Positions 8,624 to 16,773 of a stretch of DNA of 64,000 nt are shown here, piece by piece. Numbering within the stretch: position 1 is the first letter of the stretch; each line of letters opens with the position of its first letter. The stretch is from the NCBI RefSeq assembly GCF_003967035.1, contig NZ_AP018560.1, positions 2,589,501 through 2,653,500 on the forward strand, in the 5' to 3' direction. The position numbers and the translations under genes are program-made. Origin of the DNA: Aerosticca soli (GTDB taxonomy: Bacteria > Pseudomonadota > Gammaproteobacteria > Xanthomonadales > Rhodanobacteraceae). A model generated the notes under the pieces. That model did no database searches. It had not been told where the DNA came from and worked only from the letters and a program-made list of their open reading frames with translations.

Positions 8624-8970
8624 GCGAGCCGTGGCGCGTTCGCCTGGCCGCCAGTGCCGAGGCCGATCTGCTCGACATCGCGGCGTGGACGGCGGAGCGC
8701 TTCGGTTCCCGGCAGGCTGGGTACTACGTCGACACCGTGACACAAGCCATCGAGGCCTTGCACGAGGGGCCCGACATCCTGGGGGCCAAAGCGAGGGACG
8801 ACATCGCGCCCGGCATTCGCACCCTGCATGTGGCGCGGCAGGGCAGAAAGGGCCGTCACTTCGTCGTGTTCCGGGTTGCCCCGGGGCGAGTCATCGAGGT
8901 GCTCCGCCTGCTTCACGACAGTATGGATCTGTCGAGGCATTGGCCGAACGATGACGCTGAAATCCAGTGA
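8620..8970 (+). CDS. parE: ParE-type toxin (RelE/ParE superfamily)
   Basis: The 116-residue protein shows RVRLAASAEADLLDIAAWTAERFG at the start, AGYYVDTVTQAIEALHEGPDI in the middle and HFVVFRVAPGRVIEVLRLLHD near the end, the ParE toxin layout. ParE proteins poison DNA gyrase and are neutralised by ParD. It overlaps parD by four bases. The frame is intact. The last gene-like sequence before the proposed attachment site lies 120 bases downstream. Confidence 0.88.
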   Translation: MSEPWRVRLAASAEADLLDIAAWTAERFGSRQAGYYVDTVTQAIEALHEGPDILGAKARDDIAPGIRTLHVARQGRKGRHFVVFRVAPGRVIEVLRLLHDSMDLSRHWPNDDAEIQ

Positions 8971-9091
8971 GACCGTGAGCAGCGGGGCTACAGCGTGCTC
9001 CTGCGGGGGCGGCGTGAAACGGACAAACGCCCGAAACTTTCCGCACTGGCCCGAAGGATTGCGCAGGGGTTTGGAAAATGAGTTCGAAATC

Positions 9092-9111
9092 GGTGGTTGA
9101 CTGCACCACCA
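9092..9111. other. Candidate element end / attachment-site core
   Basis: GGTGGT (9092-9097) and ACCACC (9105-9110) form a perfect 6-bp inverted repeat around TGACTGC. Sequence shared with the other B copy ends at 9111, one base after this structure. In each copy a different rho-independent terminator begins within about seven bases. This is where a large serine recombinase could have joined element ends. No matching left chromosomal junction is in the window to prove it. Confidence 0.5.
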
Positions 9112-9117
9112 ATACCT

Positions 9118-9147
9118 AACGCCCAACCCTCATCGGTTGGGCGTTTT
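9118..9147 (+). terminator. Rho-independent terminator at the left edge of block C
   Basis: CGCCCAACC (9120-9128) pairs with GGTTGGGCG (9135-9143), with two more A-T pairs and a TTTT run. It would stop transcripts from parDE. The 228 bases from 9148 to 9375 contain no gene I can support. Confidence 0.8.
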
Positions 9148-9375
9148 CATTTGCGGGTTCCGCGACACCATGCGGGGTTTGGCGGCGTTCCGCGTGTGCC
9201 ACGCGGTAGTGGCAGGGTGGCCGGAAGTCGCCCGGTTCGACTCTCTTTCGCCCTCTTTTCTCTCGAAATCCGCGCCAACTTCTTTGCGGAAGCGCACGCA
9301 AATGGCCTTGTGGCCCAGTGACTTGCACGTGCGTCACTGCCATCGGTTGTCCATCGTGCTTGGATGAGCAAGGCA

Positions 9376-10341
9376 TCAAGCCTGCACGGGGCTCAATGCT
9401 GCAGCACAGGGCATCGAGTACAGCCCCGGGCGCCCCTGCACGACCTGGACGAGGGCCCGGTATGCAACGAGTGGCCCTTCGGCTTCCGGCTTGCCCTTGT
9501 CGCGCGTCTTGACCTTGAACACGTCGATGGGCTTGGCGCTGTCGAGCCCGGCACGCCGCATGACCTGTTCGGCGGTGCGGGGCTCCCCCTTGAACGACCA
9601 CAGGGCCTCGAACACTGCTGCCTGAGCCTCGGTCAGCCGGATCGGGCCGTGCGGCCAGTCGGGCAGCGTGACCCAGCGGAAATCCGCCGAGAAAGGCCCC
9701 TTCACTGGCGTCGTTGGATCGCTGGCCTGCGGGTCTGGCGGCTCACCCGGCAGGCCGATGAGCGCGATGCCGCCACCGTAGAGGGTGAAGCGATCTTCCA
9801 ACGCCCACCACTGCACGCCCGGCCCGAAGGGCGCACCGCGCGTTTCGCGCGGTTTGGGTGTAATCACCCGAACGTCGCCACCGGTCACGCGCACCCGATC
9901 CAGCAGCGCTGGTTCTTGCCACAGCCTCACGATGTCGCGTGCGAGCAGCACCGGCGCGCGCCGGGATTCGCCCAGCCGCCACACGCCGTCACCAAGGTCG
10001 TCGATGCCGTCGCGGCTGTCGATCGCAAGGGCCAGGCGCAGCTTCTGGCGCAGCCAGTCCTCGTTCAACCGCAGCGCTGCGCCGTCCTGCGGCGAGACCG
10101 GCACCGGCCCGCAGTCCGGGCAGCGGCACAAGCGTCCGCCGCGCCCGTCGCCGAACACCGGCGCCCGATGCAGCGCACAATGCGGGCACAGCACGCAAGA
10201 TTGATCAGTCACGGCCGCCTGGATCGCGCGGCCCAGGTGCGGCAGCAGCGCCACCTCGCGCGGCGACAGGGTGGCGCGCAGCACCGGCATGCCCGCGGCG
10301 AACAGCCGGCAGACGAACTGCCAGCCCTCGTGTGCCGACAT
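9376..10341 (-). CDS. Unrecognised protein with two CxxC zinc-ribbon-like motifs
   Basis: I do not recognise this 321-residue protein. Near residues 45-80 it has CVLCPHC and CRCPDCG, four cysteine pairs suggestive of zinc binding, perhaps to nucleic acid. The C-terminal third (LTEAQAAVFEALWSFKGEPRT) reads like a winged-helix segment. It begins one base after the stop of the upstream unknown gene, so the two are co-translated. Both face away from an XRE/ImmA/HEPN cluster. No membrane segment or signal peptide is evident. It is single copy in the window because it lies in block C. Confidence 0.6.
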   Translation of the reverse strand: MSAHEGWQFVCRLFAAGMPVLRATLSPREVALLPHLGRAIQAAVTDQSCVLCPHCALHRAPVFGDGRGGRLCRCPDCGPVPVSPQDGAALRLNEDWLRQKLRLALAIDSRDGIDDLGDGVWRLGESRRAPVLLARDIVRLWQEPALLDRVRVTGGDVRVITPKPRETRGAPFGPGVQWWALEDRFTLYGGGIALIGLPGEPPDPQASDPTTPVKGPFSADFRWVTLPDWPHGPIRLTEAQAAVFEALWSFKGEPRTAEQVMRRAGLDSAKPIDVFKVKTRDKGKPEAEGPLVAYRALVQVVQGRPGLYSMPCAAALSPVQA

Positions 10342-10342
10342 C

Positions 10343-11578
10343 TCACGCGTCCTCGGGAGTCGTCGCCCTGACCGTGCCCGCGGCGAAGGGTGCCTCCTGT
10401 GCGCTCAAGGTCTGGCCGGGGCGCAGGATGCCGATGCGTACCAGGTAGCGCTCCAGCTGCGCTTGCAGCTTGGCATCGAACTGGTGCAGGTTGAGCCGCC
10501 CGCGGCTCGTGACCTCGATGGGCACCACGCGCGCCCGGGTGCGCCCTGGCTCGGGAGGGTAGTACAGGTTGATCTGAGCCGCCAGCACCGCCCAGCGGCC
10601 TTCCAGCGGGCCCGGCAGTTGATCGCGCAGCAGTTCATGCACCGAGCGGTGCTGACTGGCCTGCATGGCCGTGCACTCGATTTTCAGATCTCCCTCCGGA
10701 CTCAGCAGCGTGAGCGACTTCAGCTGCACCAGCGAGAAGCCGTCCTCGAACACCTCCGGCACATCGAAGCCCGTGCGCAGCGCCGACAAGTCCAGCGCCG
10801 GGGCCTTGATACGCTCGGGCGTGGCCTTCACCCCGAGCACATGCTCGGCGAAGGCCTCCACCAGCATCTGCTGCACCTTGTGACCGCCGCGCGCCAGGGT
10901 GCGCACCACGCCCGTGGCTTCGGCGTACTCCAACACCATGTGGATGTTCGGGTTGCCCACGCGCTGCTTCAACACCACGCCCTCGAACTCCAGGCGCAGC
11001 TCGGCCAGGTCTTTGACGTGCACCGTCAGCAGGTGGATGCCGGGGCTCCTGGGCACGAGATAGGCCACACAGCCCTCGCCGCACTGGCGCTCGCGCTGGT
11101 AGTAGGCCGAGATCGCTCGACGCAGACCGGCCAGTGCGGCGTCCGTCGGGATCGCAGGGCGCCGCACTCCCAAGTCGTATTGCTGCGCCTGGGCGCTGTG
11201 GTGCGCCCAGAAATCGAGATCGCTGGCGCGTTCGAACAGCGCCCGGTGCCGCACGTACAGCCAGAACGAGCGATGCAGGTCGCTCTGGCACAACGCCAGG
11301 CCCGTCACCACGGCGGGATCGGACAGCGCCGCCTCGAACATCGCCTGGCCGCCCGCGGCATCACCCAGCGCGACGCTGGCCACCAGCTCGGCCGTCAGCC
11401 GGTCGCGCGCCGAGGTGTCGCCCCACGTCATTATGGCTTCAATCACGGCCCGGTTCGGCGGCTCGTGCGGCTGTGCATCGAGCGCTGGCGGCACCGCCAG
11501 CCCATGGCTGGCGAGAAACTGGTGCAGCGTCTCATCCGGCGGCAGCGCCTGCAGCACGTCGACATAGGTCTTCTTCAT
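10343..11578 (-). CDS. Unrecognised 411-residue protein, divergent from the XRE gene
   Basis: I do not recognise this protein. It appears soluble, with an N-terminal helical part and a mixed C-terminal part. The start MKKTYVDVLQ at 11578 has an AAGGAC-type site upstream; a longer form from 11638 is less likely. It is followed immediately by the zinc-ribbon gene. It shares a 245-bp intergenic region with the XRE regulator, which contains repeated GTATCAC-like half-sites, so the XRE protein may control both directions. The D/D' junction cuts this gene: only its first 58 codons recur at 29151-29326. Confidence 0.6.
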   Translation of the reverse strand: MKKTYVDVLQALPPDETLHQFLASHGLAVPPALDAQPHEPPNRAVIEAIMTWGDTSARDRLTAELVASVALGDAAGGQAMFEAALSDPAVVTGLALCQSDLHRSFWLYVRHRALFERASDLDFWAHHSAQAQQYDLGVRRPAIPTDAALAGLRRAISAYYQRERQCGEGCVAYLVPRSPGIHLLTVHVKDLAELRLEFEGVVLKQRVGNPNIHMVLEYAEATGVVRTLARGGHKVQQMLVEAFAEHVLGVKATPERIKAPALDLSALRTGFDVPEVFEDGFSLVQLKSLTLLSPEGDLKIECTAMQASQHRSVHELLRDQLPGPLEGRWAVLAAQINLYYPPEPGRTRARVVPIEVTSRGRLNLHQFDAKLQAQLERYLVRIGILRPGQTLSAQEAPFAAGTVRATTPEDA

Positions 11579-11664
11579 CGCGTCTCGGTCCTTTCCTTGA
11601 GGTGACGTCGGAGGTCTGCTGACCGAGGCTTCGGGCACGCGGGCCGGCGACGGCTGACTGAACT

Positions 11665-11768
11665 TGTGTCACGCCAAAGTAAAGCAGCGTGATACAGCGC
11701 GATTGTGTCCCGGCCTGATCCGCTTGTCAAACTGCATGGCACATCTAGCGGCGTTTGGTATCACAGGG
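11665..11768. promoter_or_regulatory. Candidate XRE operator and promoter in the divergent intergenic region
   Basis: TGTGTCACGC (11665-11674) and GCGTGATACA (11687-11696) form an inverted repeat with one mismatch over a 12-bp spacer. A third half-site, GGTATCACAG, lies at 11757-11766, just before a TATACT -10-like hexamer at 11770-11775. No good -35 precedes it, as expected of a regulated promoter. The site sits between the 411-residue gene and the XRE gene. Confidence 0.45.
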
Positions 11769-11823
11769 CTATACTGTCGGATCGCATTCCAACACTTCCC
11801 GTGATTCGAGACGGGACATCGCC

Positions 11824-12165
11824 ATGGCTTCCGCGTTTGGATCTCGCCTGCGGCGATTCCGCGAGGCGAAGAAATTGACCCTGCAGCAGGTGGCCGACGC
11901 GGTCGGCTGCACCAAGGCTTACATCTGGGAACTGGAGATGAAGGAGGGCCAACGCCCCTCCGCCGAGCGCGTGCAGGCGCTGGCCAGGGTGTTGGGCGTC
12001 ACGATGGAAGACATCATGGGTGAGCCCATCCCCCAGGTTCCCGAGGCCAGTCCCGAGGACGTGGCCTTCTTCCGCGAGTACGCCGGGATGACGGAGGAGG
12101 AGAAGAGACGCTACCGGCAGGCGCTCGAGATCATGTTCCCCGACAAGGGCCAGGGCGGGGACTGA
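11824..12165 (+). CDS. XRE-family HTH transcriptional regulator
   Basis: The 113-residue protein has a standard XRE helix-turn-helix at residues 6-63 (RLRRFREAKKLTLQQVADAV, then KAYIWELEMKEGQRPSAERV). A C-terminal helical tail (MTEEEKRRYRQALEIMF) may mediate dimers. ATG 11824 starts the conserved domain and has a GGGAC site upstream; earlier in-frame codons are not needed. The next gene, an ImmA/IrrE-type peptidase, starts three bases after its stop, a classic pairing in which the peptidase cleaves or relieves the repressor. Confidence 0.85.
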   Translation: MASAFGSRLRRFREAKKLTLQQVADAVGCTKAYIWELEMKEGQRPSAERVQALARVLGVTMEDIMGEPIPQVPEASPEDVAFFREYAGMTEEEKRRYRQALEIMFPDKGQGGD

Positions 12166-12168
12166 CGA

Positions 12169-13089
12169 TTGGGCACCGCGTGCCACCTCACCGGTTCGAT
12201 TGCTGCCAGCCATGTCCACAAGTGGCTGCGGGCATGGTACGGCGCGGACGTGCCCGAGGCCATCGATCTCGATGTCGTGCGGCAAATGCTGCCGACCACG
12301 CCCTACGGCAAAGGGGTTCGGGAAATTCGTCCCCCGGTGCAGTTCAACGACGATGCCTTCGAGGGCATGCTGGCGCGGGATCCCGGCGACCCTGAGGTCT
12401 GGGGTATCGCCTACAACGGCACGGTCAGCCCGCAGCGCCAGCGATTCACCATCGCTCACGAGCTCGGGCACTTCATCCTGCACCGCGACCGGCAGCAGCG
12501 CTTCAACTGTGACAAGGAGAGCGTCTACTCGGGCCACGAGACGATGCGCCTGATCGAGCGCGAGGCCGACGACTTCGCCAGCAACTTGCTGATGCCCGGC
12601 GATCGGCTGCGCGAGTGGATCTCGAACGGACGCATCGATCTGCACGTCCTCAGCGCCATTGCCAAGCGCTTCCAGGTCTCGTTCGAGGCGCTGTGCATCT
12701 GCTTCATCAAGTTCACCTCGCAGCGCGCCATCCTGGTCTACTGGGACAACGGCTACGCGAAGTACGAATGGCGCAGCAGCAGCGCCGTCAGGACGCGGGC
12801 GCGCATCCGACGCACCGGCGATCCGCAAGAGCCGTTACCCGGCACGCTCGCCGCCGACGCGAGCGTCGTGCAGGCGTGGGACGGCATCGAGATGTCTGCT
12901 GCGATCTGGTGTCCGGAGGAGGCACCCTACATGAAGCTGCGTGAGTTCAAGCACAGCTACGCCTCGAGAGATCGCGTCCTGACCCTGCTGCTGTTGGAAA
13001 GCGCTGAGCCGCGCGCTTGGGATCGGGCGTGGCAGGACGGCGAGAGCTACGACCAGTTCGTCGCGAACGAGCGGTTACCGGTACGCTGA
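12169..13089 (+). CDS. ImmA/IrrE-family metallo-endopeptidase
   Basis: The 306-residue protein carries the gluzincin-type motif HELGH at about residues 97-101 (FTIAHELGHFILHRD). LIEREADDFASNLLMP follows and supplies the third metal ligand region, as in ImmA and IrrE. The start is TTG 12169, three bases after the XRE stop. Residues beyond about 190 form an extra C-terminal domain without obvious homology. ImmA-type enzymes inactivate a cognate XRE repressor when triggered by DNA damage or phage signals. Here the downstream gene encodes a HEPN-like protein, so a defence or toxin role is possible but inferred. Confidence 0.82.
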   Translation: MGTACHLTGSIAASHVHKWLRAWYGADVPEAIDLDVVRQMLPTTPYGKGVREIRPPVQFNDDAFEGMLARDPGDPEVWGIAYNGTVSPQRQRFTIAHELGHFILHRDRQQRFNCDKESVYSGHETMRLIEREADDFASNLLMPGDRLREWISNGRIDLHVLSAIAKRFQVSFEALCICFIKFTSQRAILVYWDNGYAKYEWRSSSAVRTRARIRRTGDPQEPLPGTLAADASVVQAWDGIEMSAAIWCPEEAPYMKLREFKHSYASRDRVLTLLLLESAEPRAWDRAWQDGESYDQFVANERLPVR

Positions 13090-13116
13090 ATTCAGAGCCG
13101 TCGCCGAAGATGCCCC

Positions 13117-14550
13117 ATGACTACAAATGCCCAGCGACTGAAGGACGCCCTGGAGGAGACCCTTCGGCTCCAGAGCCCAGAAAGCGAAGAATACAAGCAA
13201 TGGCTGCAAGGTCCTCGAAACTCGCCGTTTCCTCCTTCTATCCCGGCGGGAAGCAGTGGCTTCTATCCGACCACCGATCGGGCACTTGGCTGCATAACGG
13301 AGATCATCGACAACATCCGAATCAATGACGCCGCGCTTGCCCGAACTCTCAGCAGAGATGAAATGTTCAAGCGGGCGATGCTCGCGCTCGGAGCGAATCT
13401 TTCATCACTCGTTGAAGTCGCCGATGACGATGAGAGATGGAAGCAGTACCGAGAAGCCATCTCCACTGCGTTCACCGCCTCCCCGACCAGCCAGACTGTC
13501 TATGTGCCAGTGTGGCTCTTCGTCCGCCAGGAGTATGGGAGTTTCTCCGTCGGACCCGTTGAATTCGTTGATCGATCGGGATGGCTAGACAAGGTGGAAC
13601 TCCTTCGAGGTAGTCGTCCCGCATGGCGATCAGGTGTTGAAACGGCTTGGGGGCTGGCTAGCAACGATGGCGACGGCGCTGATGGTGACTGCGATCAGAT
13701 CGTCAAGTTGGCAATCCGGACGGTGACGCGCTTTGCGTCAGCAGAACAAAGAATTGCGTGTGTCGCCATTGAAGGCTTTGATGATCAAGAGGCGCAGCGT
13801 CGAGCACTGCTCGCAGCCAGAATTGCCATCGACGGCATACGGCTCCTCATCCCAGGCAGCAACAAGAAAAGGATATTCACCTCAGCCGACCACGGCCCGC
13901 CTCGCGCCATCGAGCGACTACGGCAGATGGCTGGGCACGACCTGACCGCTGGTTCAGGAATGGAAATACCAGGCGTTGGCGGAGCTCCCGGCGCAGCTCA
14001 GGAATTGATCGACGCCTCCATAGATTTCCGAAAGGCAGCCGGGAACTGCATCACGGTCGTCATCAGTCCGACGCCCGCGCAGGAAAACCTACCTGAGCTG
14101 TCTCAGCGATGGAGCAATGCCATTCACTGGTATGGTCGGGCATGCGTCTCCGACGCGGACTTCGTCGCACTGCCGATGTTTGGTTTCGCACTAGATATTT
14201 TGTGCGGTGGTAAGGAAGAGGCCGGAATTAGAAATCTGGCTTGCGCGCTCTTCGAGAAAGAGCCGGAAGACTGCGTTCGGACGGATGGGTTGACGCTCAA
14301 GGCTGCCGTGCGCAAGGTCTACGAATGGCGGTCGAAGATTGCTCATGGCTCCTTGCTGGCGGCCGACCTCATTCTTGAATCGGAGCGGGTCTTGTCCGAA
14401 AGCATCGCCAACGCAATGCTCTATCAGTACGTGATGTGTTTGGAGCAATACCGTTCAAGCGCGTCCCCCGTGGATACTGGCGAGTACTTCCTGGAGTGGC
14501 TCCGGAAGAACCCGCCGTCGACTTGGTCTCCGACACCAACCACGGCCTGA
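13117..14550 (+). CDS. HEPN-like (ApeA-type) protein, possible ribonuclease effector
   Basis: This 477-residue protein has a C-terminal helical region with WRSKIAHGS: Arg405 and His410 make the R-x4-H arrangement of HEPN ribonuclease active sites, most like the ApeA HEPN group. The N-terminal 300 residues show no domain I recognise. It starts 27 bases after the ImmA/IrrE gene and on the same strand, so the three genes are probably one operon. HEPN proteins commonly cleave RNA in abortive infection and toxin-antitoxin systems; activity here is inferred from one motif. The frame is open throughout this copy and broken in the D' copy. Confidence 0.55.
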   Translation: MTTNAQRLKDALEETLRLQSPESEEYKQWLQGPRNSPFPPSIPAGSSGFYPTTDRALGCITEIIDNIRINDAALARTLSRDEMFKRAMLALGANLSSLVEVADDDERWKQYREAISTAFTASPTSQTVYVPVWLFVRQEYGSFSVGPVEFVDRSGWLDKVELLRGSRPAWRSGVETAWGLASNDGDGADGDCDQIVKLAIRTVTRFASAEQRIACVAIEGFDDQEAQRRALLAARIAIDGIRLLIPGSNKKRIFTSADHGPPRAIERLRQMAGHDLTAGSGMEIPGVGGAPGAAQELIDASIDFRKAAGNCITVVISPTPAQENLPELSQRWSNAIHWYGRACVSDADFVALPMFGFALDILCGGKEEAGIRNLACALFEKEPEDCVRTDGLTLKAAVRKVYEWRSKIAHGSLLAADLILESERVLSESIANAMLYQYVMCLEQYRSSASPVDTGEYFLEWLRKNPPSTWSPTPTTA

Positions 14551-14651
14551 ACCAGTGGCCTTCCTCCTTTCCGCACACGCCAGCTCAAACACGTTACGCG
14601 AAGTGCCTTCGGTTTCTAGCATGAGCAGCGTTTTCCATCGGAACGCCGACC

Positions 14652-14876
14652 ATGCACGAACCCGAACCCCTCTCCCCGGCCCTCGAGGCTGATCGGCCTC
14701 GGCACGCGCACCAAGAGATCGTCGATCTGTTGGCCTGCGCCCTGCTGCGGCTGCGCGCACGCCCCTTTCCGCCGCCTGGCCGTCCCGCCACCGACAGCGA
14801 CTCGGTTGGCCTTGGCTTCTGCGGGCCACAGCGCGTGAATGCGAACCCCGATCACGCACGAGGAGTTCGCCGATGA
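14652..14876 (+). CDS. Small conserved protein of the recombinase operon
   Basis: The 74-residue product (HQEIVDLLACALLRLRARP, then LGFCGPQRVNANP) resembles small proteins that often precede DUF2924 and a serine recombinase in mobile elements. Its stop overlaps the DUF2924 start (ATGA), which supports it as a real gene. No function is known. The 101 bases upstream (14551-14651) hold no other gene and should contain the operon promoter. Confidence 0.6.
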   Translation: MHEPEPLSPALEADRPRHAHQEIVDLLACALLRLRARPFPPPGRPATDSDSVGLGFCGPQRVNANPDHARGVRR

Positions 14877-15346
14877 CGACACACGCAGGCCCCGCGGACC
14901 CGGCCACCGTCGCCGCCCGCGTCGCCCGGTTGCCCCACCTGCCGATGGACAGCCTCTGGGCGCTGTGGGACGAGTACTTCGAGGAGCGGCCCAAGCATCA
15001 CCACCGCACCTGGCTGGAGAGCCGGCTCGCCTACAGGATCCAGGAGCGCGCCTTCGGCGGATTGAAGCCCGCGACCCGCCGCAAGCTCGAGGAGATCGGT
15101 GAGACGGGCATCCTGCCACGCCAACTGCGCCGTGACGCGAGTCGGCTGCTGCCGGGCACGGTGCTCACGCGGATGTTCGACGACGTCGAGCACCGGGTGC
15201 TGGTGCGCGGGCCCAATGACTTCGAGTATCAGGGGCAGCGGTTCAAGAGCCTGACGGCGATTGCCCGCCACATCACCGGCACGCCTTGGTCGGGCCCCGC
15301 GTTCTTCGGCCTCAAGACCAAGGACGGACGGAAGGAGCCGGCATGA
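14873..15346 (+). CDS. DUF2924 protein, serine recombinase partner
   Basis: The 157-residue protein has LWALWDEYFEERPKHHHRTW near residue 30 and ends with YQGQRFKSLTAIARHITGTPWSGPAFFGL, a hallmark of DUF2924. It overlaps both neighbours by four bases. This family is almost always found just before a large serine recombinase and may be an accessory DNA-binding factor. That role is inferred from gene order. Confidence 0.85.
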   Translation: MTTHAGPADPATVAARVARLPHLPMDSLWALWDEYFEERPKHHHRTWLESRLAYRIQERAFGGLKPATRRKLEEIGETGILPRQLRRDASRLLPGTVLTRMFDDVEHRVLVRGPNDFEYQGQRFKSLTAIARHITGTPWSGPAFFGLKTKDGRKEPA

Positions 15347-16773
15347 GATCACGATGGCCCGCATCCCCGTCGACCATGCCGACGCCTGGTCCCGTCACGC
15401 CATCGAGGCGCTGTGCGGTCTACACCCGCAAGTCCACCGACGAGGGATTGGACCAGGAGTACAACAGCCTGGAGGCCCAACGCGACGCGGGGCTGGCCTT
15501 CATCGCCAGCCAACGTCATGAGGGCTGGATCGCCATCGAGGAGGGTTATGACGACGGCGGCTACTCCGGCGGCAATCTCGACCGCCCTGCGCTCAAGCGC
15601 CTGCTGGCCGACATCGAGGCCGGCAGGATCGACATCGTGGTCGTCTACAAGATCGATCGCCTCACGCGCAGCCTGGCGGACTTCGCCAAGCTGGTGGAGG
15701 TGTTCGACCGCAACGGCGTCTCCTTCGTCTCGGTCACGCAGCAGTTCAACACCACCACCTCGATGGGGCGGCTCACGCTCAACATCCTGCTGTCCTTCGC
15801 GCAGTTCGAGCGCGAGGTCACCGGCGAGCGCATCCGCGACAAGATCGCCGCCTCCAAGGCGAAGGGCATGTGGATGGGCGGCATGCCGCCGCTGGGCTAT
15901 GACGTCGTCGATCGCAAGCTCGTCGTCAACGAGCGCGAGGCCGCACTCGTGCGTGACATCTTCCGGCGCTACGCCGAGCATGGCTCGGCTGCACGGCTGG
16001 TGCGGGAGATGGCGATCGAGGGGCACACCACCAAGGCCTGGGTGACCCAAGGCGGGCGCCGGCGCACGGGCCGACCCATCGACCAGCAATACATCTTCGC
16101 GCTGCTGCGCAACCGCATCTACCTGGGTGAGATCCGCAACCACGGCACGTGGTATCCCGGCCAACACGAAGCGATCGTGCCACGAGACCTGTGGGACGCC
16201 GTGCACGCTTTCATCGAGCGCCGCAAGCAGGCGCCGCGCGAACACCGGGCCCAACACCCGGCGCTGCTCGCGGGCCTGCTGTTCGCGCCCGACGGCCAGC
16301 GCATGCTGCACACCTTCGTCAAGAAGAAGAGCGGACGCACCTACCGCTACTACGTCCCCTACCTGCACAAGCGTCGTAACGCGGGCGCGAGCCTGGCGCC
16401 GGACGCCCCAGACGTCGGCCATCTGCCCGCGGCCGAGATCGAGAACGCGGTGCTGACGCAGATCCACGCGGCGCTCTCGGCGCCGGAGGTGCTGATCGGT
16501 ACCTGGCGGGCGTGCCAGCGCCACCCGGCGGGTGCCGCCCTCGACGAAGCGCAGGTGGTGGTGGCGATGCGACGCATCGGCGACGTGTGGGCGCAGTTGT
16601 TCCCGGCCGAGCAGCAACGCATCGCGCGGCTGCTGATCGAGCGGGTCCAACTGCATGAGTACGGACTCGACATCCTCTGGCGTGAAGACGGCTGGCTGGG
16701 ATTGGGGCCCGAGATCGGCGTGCATCCCTTGGTCGACGAGTGCCGCGCGCCTGCCGAGGAGGTCTTGACATGA
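15343..16773 (+). CDS. Large serine recombinase (site-specific integrase)
   Basis: The 476-residue enzyme starts at ATG 15343, overlapping the DUF2924 stop. AVYTRKSTDEG holds the nucleophile Ser31. The resolvase domain (residues 24-165) includes GYDDGGYSGGNLDRP, VVYKIDRLTRSL and SFAQFEREVTGERIRDK. A recombinase domain (about 180-290) with IFALLRNRIYLGE and a C-terminal zinc-beta/coiled region follow. The cysteine content of the C-terminal domain is low for the family. It should integrate and excise the element by joining attP to a chromosomal site. The element end at 9111/56661 is the candidate site. Confidence 0.9.
   Translation: MRSRWPASPSTMPTPGPVTPSRRCAVYTRKSTDEGLDQEYNSLEAQRDAGLAFIASQRHEGWIAIEEGYDDGGYSGGNLDRPALKRLLADIEAGRIDIVVVYKIDRLTRSLADFAKLVEVFDRNGVSFVSVTQQFNTTTSMGRLTLNILLSFAQFEREVTGERIRDKIAASKAKGMWMGGMPPLGYDVVDRKLVVNEREAALVRDIFRRYAEHGSAARLVREMAIEGHTTKAWVTQGGRRRTGRPIDQQYIFALLRNRIYLGEIRNHGTWYPGQHEAIVPRDLWDAVHAFIERRKQAPREHRAQHPALLAGLLFAPDGQRMLHTFVKKKSGRTYRYYVPYLHKRRNAGASLAPDAPDVGHLPAAEIENAVLTQIHAALSAPEVLIGTWRACQRHPAGAALDEAQVVVAMRRIGDVWAQLFPAEQQRIARLLIERVQLHEYGLDILWREDGWLGLGPEIGVHPLVDECRAPAEEVLT

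Larger units (their letters stand above)
1..9111. repeat. Long direct repeat, left copy (block B')
   Basis: This 9,111-bp block recurs at 47551-56661 with a constant offset of 47,550 and no length difference. It holds the 3' part of the primase-helicase gene through parDE. Identity ends just after position 9111: the next base is A here and T in the other copy. Because the block starts inside the primase-helicase gene, a further element copy probably lies to the left of the window. Confidence 0.95.

Noticed and set aside
9080-9111. tRNA or tmRNA 3' end, suggested by GTTCGAAAT followed by ACCACCA
   Set aside because: The distance from the T-loop-like motif to the CCA is several bases too long and the flanking bases cannot form the T-stem or acceptor stem; no 5' half is present.
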